A stretch of 5,354 bases of DNA from positions 1 through 5,354 of the forward strand of contig NZ_CALTUX010000063.1 in the NCBI RefSeq assembly GCF_943912825.1. Reading direction: 5' to 3'. The notes under the pieces are model-generated. The model was not told the DNA's origin, did no database searches, and saw only the letters and a list, made by a program, of their open reading frames with translations. Below, one piece after another: positions 1-3,630 of the stretch. This DNA comes from an uncultured Anaerococcus sp. Lineage in GTDB: Bacteria > Bacillota > Clostridia > Tissierellales > Peptoniphilaceae. The translations under genes and the position numbers were made by a program. Positions within the stretch are counted from its first letter, which is position 1, and the number at the start of each line of letters is the position of its first letter.

Positions 1-91
1 GGAGAGGTACCGAAGCGGTCATAACGGGGCGGTCTTGAAAACCGTTAGAGTCTTTCGGCTCACAAGGGTTCGAATCCCTTCCTCTCCGCCA
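1..91 (+). tRNA. tRNA-Ser (anticodon TGA)
   Basis: Serine tRNA with a long variable arm. The 7-bp acceptor stem GGAGAGG/CCTCTCC is perfect, the discriminator is G, and CCA is encoded at 89-91. The anticodon loop CTTGAAA (34-40) gives anticodon TGA at 36-38. The T-loop is TTCGAAT. The gene begins at the first base of the window, so its promoter is not visible. The next tRNA starts at the following base, so the two must be separated from one precursor by processing. Confidence 0.97.
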
Positions 92-185
92 GGAGAAGTA
101 CTCAAGTGGCTAAAGAGGCTCCCCTGCTAAGGGAGTAGATCCTTTCAAAAGGGATGCGAGGGTTCAAATCCCTCCTTCTCCGCCA
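92..185 (+). tRNA. tRNA-Ser (anticodon GCT)
   Basis: Second serine tRNA, reading AGC/AGU codons, directly abutting the first with no spacer. The acceptor stem GGAGAAG/CTTCTCC is perfect, the discriminator is G and CCA is at 183-185. The anticodon loop CTGCTAA gives GCT at 126-128. A long class II variable arm with stem ATCCTTT/AAAGGGAT is visible, as expected for serine. Confidence 0.97.
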
Positions 186-188
186 TAT

Positions 189-264
189 GCCCAGATAGCT
201 CAGTCGGTAGAGCAGGGGACTGAAAATCCCCGTGTCGGTGGTTCGATTCCGCCTCTGGGCACCA
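189..264 (+). tRNA. tRNA-Phe (anticodon GAA)
   Basis: A 76-nt canonical cloverleaf starting three bases after the preceding tRNA. The acceptor stem GCCCAGA/TCTGGGC is perfect, the discriminator is A and CCA is encoded. The anticodon stem GGGGA/TCCCC flanks GAA at 222-224. It closes the first tightly packed tRNA block (Ser-Ser-Phe). Confidence 0.97.
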
Positions 265-266
265 AA

Positions 267-296
267 ATAAGCTTATCTTCTTAGATATAAGCTTAT
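267..296. repeat. Duplicated 10-bp palindrome after tRNA-Phe
   Basis: The perfect palindrome ATAAGCTTAT occurs at 267-276 and again at 287-296. The two copies can also pair with each other as a stem around a 10-base loop. It lies just upstream of the terminator that follows tRNA-Phe. No function is evident; it may help 3' trimming or simply be AT-rich debris. Confidence 0.4.
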
Positions 297-299
297 ATA

Positions 300-322
300 A
301 AAGCCTAAGGCTTTATTTTTTA
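300..322 (+). terminator. Intrinsic terminator after the Ser-Ser-Phe block
   Basis: Stem AAAGCC (300-305) and GGCTTT (309-314) with a three-base loop TAA, followed by ATTTTTTT. The stem is short but the T-tract is strong. It probably ends the first tRNA transcript. Confidence 0.6.
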
Positions 323-354
323 GAAGATTTTAGCTTTTATAAAGGAAAGGATTT

Positions 355-430
355 AGGGGAGTAGTTCAGCTGGCAGAACGTCGGTCTCCAAAACCGGATG
401 TCGCGGGTTCAAATCCTGTCTCCCCTGCCA
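355..430 (+). tRNA. tRNA-Trp (anticodon CCA)
   Basis: A 76-nt canonical tRNA. The acceptor stem AGGGGAG/CTCCCCT is perfect, the discriminator is G and CCA is at 428-430. The anticodon loop CTCCAAA (386-392) gives CCA at 388-390. No T-run hairpin follows, so it may be co-transcribed with tRNA-Ile. Confidence 0.97.
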
Positions 431-440
431 AAAACCAGCC

Positions 441-495
441 CGTCCGACTCATTGAGGACCCTCCATGGAATGGTGTCGAGCGAAGCGAGAAATCT
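441..495. repeat. Dispersed-repeat fragments between tRNA-Trp and tRNA-Ile
   Basis: The spacer holds two recognisable pieces. The first, 441-460, has a GTCC/GGAC hairpin around GACTCATTGA and recurs with few changes at 1505-1524 and 1135-1154. The second, about 473-495, contains GAGCGAAGCGAGAAATCT, a short dispersed motif type I associate with intergenic regions of anaerobic Firmicutes. Neither encodes protein. Confidence 0.5.
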
Positions 496-505
496 TTATA
501 TTTGT

Positions 506-582
<77 letters not shown>

Positions 583-615
583 TAAAATTAAGTAACAATT
601 AACTTTTGTTTTTGT

Positions 616-692
616 GGGCCTCTAGCTCAGTCGGTTAGAGCGCCCGGCTCATAACCGGTAGGTCCAGGGTTCGAGTCCCTGAAGCCCCACCA
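616..692 (+). tRNA. tRNA-Met (anticodon CAT), with stem mismatches
   Basis: A 77-nt cloverleaf with anticodon CAT at 650-652, a perfect T-arm CAGGG/CCCTG and encoded CCA at 690-692. The 5' acceptor strand GGGCCTC (616-622) does not fully match the 3' strand AAGCCCC (682-688): position 4-69 is C-C and position 7-66 is C-A. The anticodon stem also has C643 opposite T659 (27-43). All five neighbouring tRNAs have perfect acceptor stems, so this gene looks chimeric or decaying. A perfect partner for its 3' strand, GGGGCTT, occurs further downstream at 837-843. It could still be expressed, but its functionality is doubtful. The U-turn loop CTCATAA is intact. An elongator role is more likely than initiator, because the acceptor starts with a paired G-C. 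Confidence 0.85.
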
Positions 693-721
693 AGTACTTC
701 TGAGATGAAGTGCTTTTTTTT
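692..721 (+). terminator. tRNA-Met terminator, copy 1
   Basis: A 9-bp stem AAGTACTTC/GAAGTGCTT (one T-G pair) with loop TGAGAT, followed by a run of eight T. It begins with the last A of the encoded CCA, so termination occurs right after the tRNA. Confidence 0.9.
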
Positions 722-731
722 GTACGGACAA

Positions 732-767
732 ACCTACCGGTTATGAGCCTCCGTCTCAAACCGAGCT
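732..767 (-). pseudogene. Inverted degenerate copy of the tRNA-Met 5' half (copy 1)
   Basis: Bases 732-749 are the exact reverse complement of 646-663, which is the anticodon loop, 3' anticodon stem and variable region of tRNA-Met. The match continues imperfectly to 767 through the D-arm: read on the minus strand it gives AGCTCGGTTTGAGACGGA before GGCTCATAACC. There is no acceptor or T-arm on this strand, so it cannot be a working tRNA. It could pair with the real tRNA-Met transcript. Confidence 0.75.
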
Positions 768-848
768 GAAATCCGTCTGCTTCGCAGACTCTTTCGGGCT
801 ACCGCCCTATATTTCAGCCTTCAAAGCCCCAATCAAGGGGCTTTGAAG
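765..848 (+). repeat. 84-bp hairpin module, type I (copy 1)
   Basis: An outer stem GCTGAAAT/ATTTCAGC (765-772, 811-818) encloses two hairpins, GTCTGC-TTC-GCAGAC (775-789) and GGGC-TACC-GCCC (796-807). Directly after comes a perfect 12-bp hairpin, CTTCAAAGCCCC/GGGGCTTTGAAG with loop AATCAA (819-848). The same architecture with different stem sequences recurs at 1194-1277 and 1165-1329, which argues that the fold rather than the sequence is kept. Confidence 0.85.
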
Positions 849-881
849 AGGTCCAGGGTTCGAGTCCCTGAAGCCCCACCA
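837..881 (+). pseudogene. tRNA-Met minihelix (acceptor stem plus T-arm), copy 1
   Basis: Where two units meet, GGGGCTT (837-843) can pair perfectly with AAGCCCC (871-877). Between them lie a 10-base connector and the intact tRNA-Met T-arm CAGGG-TTCGAGT-CCCTG (854-870). ACCA follows at 878-881. This is a tRNA lacking the D-arm and anticodon arm, with a better acceptor stem than the full-length gene. It could not decode, but acceptor/T-arm minihelices are the part recognised by RNase P and CCA-adding enzyme. Whether it is made and processed is unknown. Confidence 0.65.
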
Positions 882-910
882 AGTACTTCTGAGATGAAGT
901 GCTTTTTTTT
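881..910 (+). terminator. tRNA-Met-type terminator, copy 2
   Basis: Identical to the terminator at 692-721: a 9-bp stem, loop TGAGAT and eight T. It follows the CCA of the truncated tRNA-Met copy. Confidence 0.85.
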
Positions 911-920
911 GTACGGACAA

Positions 921-956
921 ACCTACCGGTTATGAGCCTCCGTCTCAAACCGAGCT
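921..956 (-). pseudogene. Inverted degenerate copy of the tRNA-Met 5' half (copy 2)
   Basis: Second, identical copy of the antisense tRNA-Met segment; the exact 18-base match to 646-663 lies at 921-938. It is part of the 189-bp unit. Confidence 0.75.
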
Positions 957-1037
957 GAAATCCGTCTGCTTCGCAGACTCTTTCGGGCTACCGCCCTATA
1001 TTTCAGCCTTCAAAGCCCCAATCAAGGGGCTTTGAAG
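954..1037 (+). repeat. 84-bp hairpin module, type I (copy 2)
   Basis: Identical to 765-848: outer stem 954-961/1000-1007, inner hairpins, and a terminal 12-bp hairpin 1008-1037 with loop AATCAA. Confidence 0.85.
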
Positions 1038-1070
1038 AGGTCCAGGGTTCGAGTCCCTGAAGCCCCACCA
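1026..1070 (+). pseudogene. tRNA-Met minihelix, copy 2
   Basis: Same arrangement as 837-881: GGGGCTT (1026-1032) pairs with AAGCCCC (1060-1066), with the T-arm between and ACCA at 1067-1070. It is followed by a diverged terminator, so this junction is older than, or edited after, the first one. Confidence 0.65.
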
Positions 1071-1154
1071 AGCATTTCTGAAGAAGTGCTTATTTTTTTG
1101 GGAAAGTTTGGAGCGGACCTATTGGTATCAAGCCTGCCCGGCTCATGGAGGGCT
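1060..1154 (+). repeat. ~95-bp imperfect direct repeat, left copy
   Basis: The segment from AAGCCCCAC through the terminator to the CCGGCTCAT...GAGGG motif is repeated about 370 bp downstream at 1431-1524 with scattered changes and one indel. Within it, 1115-1134 matches the reverse complement of the tRNA-Met anticodon region at 14 of 20 positions. Confidence 0.8.
1070..1099 (+). terminator. tRNA-Met-type terminator, copy 3 (diverged)
   Basis: A 9-bp stem AAGCATTTC/GAAGTGCTT with loop TGAA, then A and seven T. The stem differs from copies 1 and 2 at two positions but pairing is kept (one T-G pair). Confidence 0.85.
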
Positions 1155-1164
1155 CATAACCTGA

Positions 1165-1329
1165 CGACATCCCGCTTGCTTCGCAAGCTTATACGAATAC
1201 TCGCCTGCTATGCAGGCTTTTCCGCACTTCCGTGCTCAGTATTCGGCATAAATAGCCAAAATCAATGGCTGTTTATGTGCGCTATCGCGCTAGATGTCGG
1301 GTTAAACAGCCCAAATCAAGGGGTGTTTA
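1165..1329 (+). repeat. Hairpin module type III, interrupted by another module
   Basis: Outer stem CGACATC/GATGTCG (1165-1171, 1293-1299), first hairpin GCTTGC-TTC-GCAAGC (1174-1188), second hairpin GCGC-TATC-GCGC (1279-1290), and terminal hairpin TAAACAGCCC/GGGGTGTTTA (1303-1312, 1320-1329; one G-G mismatch) with loop AAATCAA. The architecture matches the 84-bp module at 765. The linker between the first and second hairpins holds a complete 84-bp module (1194-1277). Removing it leaves an 81-bp element. Confidence 0.8.
1194..1277 (+). repeat. 84-bp hairpin module type II, nested
   Basis: Outer stem CGAATACT/AGTATTCG (1194-1201, 1238-1245), hairpins GCCTGC-TAT-GCAGGC (1203-1217) and GCAC-TTCC-GTGC (1224-1235), then terminal hairpin CATAAATAGCCA/TGGCTGTTTATG (one T-G pair) with loop AAATCAA (1247-1277). 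It has the same length and order of hairpins as the module at 765-848, with nearly all stem bases changed in compensating pairs. Confidence 0.85.
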
Positions 1330-1339
1330 CCAGGTGGAT

Positions 1340-1382
1340 AGCCTGTCGGAGTGTGAGACGGTTCGAGTCCATGGCTACGGCA
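1340..1382 (+). pseudogene. Degenerate tRNA T-arm fragment
   Basis: GGTTCGAGTCC at 1360-1370 is the T-loop signature seen in the tRNA-Met copies, followed by ATGGCTACGGCA where an acceptor strand and CA-type end would be. TAGCC (1339-1343) could pair with GGCTA (1373-1377), but the T-stem itself pairs poorly. I read it as tRNA-derived debris, not a gene. Confidence 0.4.
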
Positions 1383-1430
1383 TAAGACTTTCCATGGCTC
1401 ATCATTTGGATTCACCAGGATAAGTCTATT

Positions 1431-1524
1431 AAGCCCCACTAAGCATTTCAAAAGAAGTGCTTATTTTTTTGCAAAATTTGGAGCGGACCTATCGGTATCA
1501 AGCACGTCCGGCTCATTGAGGGCC
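1431..1524 (+). repeat. ~95-bp imperfect direct repeat, right copy
   Basis: Partner of 1060-1154. It starts with AAGCCCCACT, a remnant of the tRNA-Met acceptor end with CCA changed to CTA, and runs through a terminator to the GTCCGGCTCATTGAGGG motif also found after tRNA-Trp. It ends the tRNA-derived repeat region. Confidence 0.8.
1441..1470 (+). terminator. tRNA-Met-type terminator, copy 4
   Basis: A 9-bp stem AAGCATTTC/GAAGTGCTT with loop AAAA, then A and seven T. It is the last of four related terminators and would insulate the downstream genes from tRNA transcription. Confidence 0.85.
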
Positions 1525-1615
1525 ACTCCGCAAATTTATAATATAGTTCTTCTTAGCATTTACAGTTAGATTTCATTTATATATTTTTATATTAGCTTTT
1601 TCTATCCATGTTTGT

Positions 1616-1667
1616 TAAGTATACTTGTTAACATATAATAATAAGTATACTTGTTAACATATAATAA
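1616..1667 (+). promoter_or_regulatory. Tandem 26-bp promoter/operator repeat
   Basis: Two exact 26-bp copies (1616-1641, 1642-1667). Each contains the palindrome AAGTATACTT, the palindrome GTTAAC and a consensus -10 box TATAAT (1634-1639, 1660-1665). TTTGTT at 1611-1616 lies 17 bp before the first -10 and is a weak -35. The second copy has no good -35. The repeats lie directly upstream of a small gene pair that includes a Cro/CI-type regulator, so autoregulation through the palindromes is likely (inference). Confidence 0.7.
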
Positions 1668-1689
1668 ATGGAAGTATGTTTGTCAGGAT

Positions 1690-1695
1690 AGGAGG
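1690..1695 (+). promoter_or_regulatory. RBS deciding the start of the small membrane protein
   Basis: A perfect AGGAGG lies four bases before ATG at 1700. An upstream in-frame ATG at 1676 lacks such a site, lies only about 10 bases after the second TATAAT, and would be nearly leaderless. The start at 1700 is therefore preferred. Confidence 0.8.
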
Positions 1696-1699
1696 ATTT

Positions 1700-2011
1700 A
1701 TGGATAAGGATCAAATATTTAATAAGACTGATGATGTGAGTTTTGATAAGATAAATCGAGAGGCGAATTATAAGGCTCTTCTTCTAGGATATGGTGTCTT
1801 TATGATAGTTTCTGCTATTGGGTCTATATTCTATGGCCTAGATAGTGGGCTTGCCTTAGGTATTTTATTACTTACTAATGGCACAAGGGATTTTATTCTT
1901 AGTAGAAAACTTGCTAACAAGCATAGATTTGCTTGGTCTCTACTTGAACTTGCCTTATCTCTTGCTATAATTATTATGTATTTTATAGAAATTTCGGGTA
2001 AGCTTATATAA
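1700..2011 (+). CDS. Small integral membrane protein, unknown function
   Basis: A 103-residue protein that I cannot assign to a named family. After a charged N-terminus (about 1-24) it has three predicted membrane spans: about 26-47 (ALLLGYGVFMIVSAIGS region), 49-67 and 77-97, with a basic stretch RKLANKHR between the second and third. No catalytic motif is visible. It lies behind the tandem 26-bp operator repeat and ends three bases before the start of a short Cro/CI-type regulator. Small membrane protein plus small HTH regulator pairs are common in Firmicutes; the membrane partner is often uncharacterised. Start chosen at AGGAGG-ATTT-ATG; an in-frame ATG at 1676 would add eight residues. 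Translation is solid, function is open. Confidence 0.85.
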   Translation: MDKDQIFNKTDDVSFDKINREANYKALLLGYGVFMIVSAIGSIFYGLDSGLALGILLLTNGTRDFILSRKLANKHRFAWSLLELALSLAIIIMYFIEISGKLI

Positions 2012-2014
2012 TTT

Positions 2015-2212
2015 ATGGTTGATAAGCTGGTGTTAAAAAATAAACTTAGGGAAATTTGCAAGGCTAAAAGTCTTAGCCAGCAGGATTTGGCTGATATGGT
2101 TGGGGTAAGCTGTAAGGTTATCTCATCTATTAATAGGCTTAAATTTGCACCATCAGCCAAACTCCCTCTCATCATTGCCATAGTTTTAGATCTTGGCATA
2201 TTTTATTTTTGA
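2015..2212 (+). CDS. Short Cro/CI-type (XRE) HTH regulator, possibly degenerate
   Basis: A 65-residue DNA-binding protein of the compact YozG-like Cro/CI type, which consists almost only of the HTH domain. KNKLREICKAKSLSQQDLAD (9-27) forms the first helices, VGVSCKVISSIN (29-40) holds the turn and recognition helix, and KFAPSAKL (43-50) is the typical linker to the last helix. Family members usually have RQTIS and an E-x-GK segment here. This one has CKVIS and INRLKF, so DNA-contact residues have changed and the gene may be drifting. The usual acidic C-terminal tail is replaced by LDLGIFYF. No good RBS precedes ATG 2015, and translational coupling to the membrane protein gene three bases upstream is likely. 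A GTG at 2030 is an alternative start. It probably regulates its own operon through the repeats at 1616-1667 (inference). Confidence 0.8.
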   Translation: MVDKLVLKNKLREICKAKSLSQQDLADMVGVSCKVISSINRLKFAPSAKLPLIIAIVLDLGIFYF

Positions 2213-2247
2213 GATTTTGGGGTAAATATAGATAGAAGGGAGTTTTT

Positions 2248-2760
2248 ATGGAATTTATTGATTTAGTTAAAGAGCGTTATTCATGCAAAAATTTTGCTAA
2301 TCTTGCTTTAGATAGGGATGATTTGGAGAGAGTACTTGAGGCTGGTCGCCTTGCACCTACTGCTAAAAATAACCAACCTCAAAGGATATATGTGGCAGAA
2401 TCTAAAAAGGCCCTTGCTATCATAGATGAGCATACACCATGCCGTTATGGGGCACCTACTGTGCTTGTTGTTGCCTTTGATAAGGATAATATATTTACAT
2501 ATCCTGGCGATAAGTATGATTCTGGTGTAGAAGATGCGACAATTGTGGCAACCCACATGGTTCTTGCCGCTGCATATGATGGAGTTGATTCTTGTTGGAT
2601 TAATTTCTTTGATCCAGATAAGCTTGCCAAGGACCTAGACTTGCCAGAAAATGAGCAAATAGTCTGCCTAATAGATTTAGGCTATGCGAATGGTGATGGA
2701 AAACCACTTGCTAACCATACCAAGCGCAAAGACCTATCAGAAACATTTAAATTTATTTAA
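2248..2760 (+). CDS. Nitroreductase-family FMN oxidoreductase
   Basis: A 170-residue protein of the nitroreductase superfamily: FMN-dependent, NAD(P)H-using cytoplasmic enzymes, usually homodimers, that reduce nitro compounds, quinones or related substrates. The N-terminal FMN-phosphate signature R10-Y11-S12-x-K14 is present, followed by the conserved LAPTAKNNQPQ segment (36-45). A central helix, GVEDATIVATHMVLAAA (93-109), matches the family's dimer-interface helix, and the C-terminal part has the LIDLGYANGDGKP strand/loop (141-153). Length is typical for the short single-domain members. The GAAGGGAG RBS lies six bases before ATG. It sits 35 bp after the HTH regulator in the same direction with no terminator between, so it is probably the last gene of that operon and may share its control. 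The true substrate cannot be told from sequence. Confidence 0.92.
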   Translation: MEFIDLVKERYSCKNFANLALDRDDLERVLEAGRLAPTAKNNQPQRIYVAESKKALAIIDEHTPCRYGAPTVLVVAFDKDNIFTYPGDKYDSGVEDATIVATHMVLAAAYDGVDSCWINFFDPDKLAKDLDLPENEQIVCLIDLGYANGDGKPLANHTKRKDLSETFKFI

Positions 2761-2762
2761 GC

Positions 2763-2787
2763 TAGGGCCCTTAAATGGGCCTTTTTA
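2763..2787 (+). terminator. Intrinsic terminator after the nitroreductase gene
   Basis: Stem GGGCCC (2765-2770) and GGGCCT (2777-2782) with loop TTAAAT, then five T ending at 2786. It begins two bases after the stop codon and closes the three-gene unit. Confidence 0.85.
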
Positions 2788-2845
2788 AATTTAATATGGG
2801 CTTAAAAAGAGTAAAATATTTTAATAACAATTATAAAGGAATTAT

Positions 2846-3574
2846 ATGAAAAAAATATTTTTGTTAGGGCTTTGTCTAATCCTAGTAGGATGTGCCGGCC
2901 AAGGTTATGAAAAAGAAAATCCTAAAAATCAAATAAACCAGTCTAAAGCCTTAAATGAACAAGTCTTTAGCTTTCTTGATGGTAAAAACCTAAAAGATTC
3001 ATTTTCAAATCCCCACGCCTATAGCTCGCTCAATTTTTATGACAAGGGCGACTTTGATGGAGATTTTCTCTCAAATTCTGACTTGGATGGTCTAGATTTT
3101 GGCTTAAGAGAAGAAAGTCAAAAGATTTATAATAGGTCTGAGATTCATAAGTCTATTTTTTCTGGTAAATTTAAAATAGTCGATACTATAGAAAAGGGAA
3201 TCTACAAGCTAAAGTTATCTGATTTTACAATAAATAATCAAAAGGGGCCAGATGCAGAAATCAAATACCAATCCTGGGTAGACTTTGCAAATGGCTTAAG
3301 AGAAGATGATGAATATATTCTTTACCTAAAGGGAGCCCCACTTGATACTTATCTCTTAGAAAATAACCAGTATGAAGAAATCATAGAAGAAGATCACGAG
3401 GAAGAAGGCCATCATGACCATAGTCATGAAGATCATGACGAGGAAGATGACCACGACCATGAAAATGATGAAGGCTTTAAGGCTTATGGGATAATCTTAT
3501 ACAATAAGACCCAAGGAATAATATTTACGGAACACGACAAGTGGGCCTTTTCAAATCACCACCACCACGATTAA
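2846..3574 (+). CDS. Lipoprotein with His/Asp/Glu-rich putative metal-binding tail
   Basis: A 242-residue secreted lipoprotein. A short signal peptide, MKKIFLLGLCLILVGC, has the lipobox L13-V14-G15-C16, so Cys16 should be lipidated and the protein anchored on the outer face of the membrane. The middle (about 35-175) is a mixed alpha/beta region of no family I recognise. Residues 178-209 are densely acidic with eight histidines (184, 189, 190, 192, 194, 197, 203, 205), in repeats such as HDHSHEDHDEEDDHDH. The chain ends HHHHD, with another His at 230. Such tracts bind Zn, Ni or other divalent metals in zinc transporters and metallochaperones, so a metal-scavenging or sensing role is a fair inference. 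The core does not show an obvious ZinT or ZnuA/AdcA signature. AAAGGA lies five bases before ATG. It is flanked by terminators, so it is transcribed alone. Confidence 0.9.
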   Translation: MKKIFLLGLCLILVGCAGQGYEKENPKNQINQSKALNEQVFSFLDGKNLKDSFSNPHAYSSLNFYDKGDFDGDFLSNSDLDGLDFGLREESQKIYNRSEIHKSIFSGKFKIVDTIEKGIYKLKLSDFTINNQKGPDAEIKYQSWVDFANGLREDDEYILYLKGAPLDTYLLENNQYEEIIEEDHEEEGHHDHSHEDHDEEDDHDHENDEGFKAYGIILYNKTQGIIFTEHDKWAFSNHHHHD

Positions 3575-3630
3575 AGCCCTCATATTTGCCATAAAATCAA
3601 ATTGATATATAAAACTATATAAGTTTAAGA

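Larger units (their letters stand above)
660..848 (+). repeat. 189-bp tandem unit, copy 1
   Basis: This unit begins inside tRNA-Met (variable region) and is repeated exactly at 849-1037. In order it holds: the tRNA-Met 3' half with CCA (to 692); a terminator (692-721); an inverted, degenerate copy of the tRNA-Met 5' half (732-767); a two-hairpin cruciform (765-818); and a 12-bp hairpin (819-848). I compared both copies base by base, including the 8-T run, and saw no difference. Confidence 0.95.
849..1037 (+). repeat. 189-bp tandem unit, copy 2
   Basis: Identical to 660-848, so the duplication is recent or actively homogenised. The first ~34 bp of a third copy follow at 1038-1071 before the sequence diverges within the terminator. 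Confidence 0.95.

Noticed and set aside
660..1071. CRISPR array
   Set aside because: The repeat unit is 189 bp with no spacer variation, and the content is tRNA-derived; it has none of the short repeat/unique spacer layout.
1032..1385. Open frame of 117 codons on the + strand through the repeat region
   Set aside because: It runs across a tRNA 3' end, a terminator and the hairpin modules; it begins with residues that are a translation of tRNA-Met sequence and has no RBS. It is open by chance.
1831..2199. Open frame of 122 codons on the minus strand
   Set aside because: It lies opposite the membrane protein and HTH genes, has no RBS, and reads like reverse-frame translation of AT-rich coding DNA.
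2308..2630. Two minus-strand open frames opposite the nitroreductase gene
   Set aside because: The nitroreductase reading is unambiguous and these have neither family motifs nor start signals.
2788..2845. Promoter for the lipoprotein gene
   Set aside because: TAAAAT at 2812-2817 could be a -10, but no convincing -35 lies 16-18 bp upstream. A promoter must exist after the terminator, yet I cannot place it with confidence.
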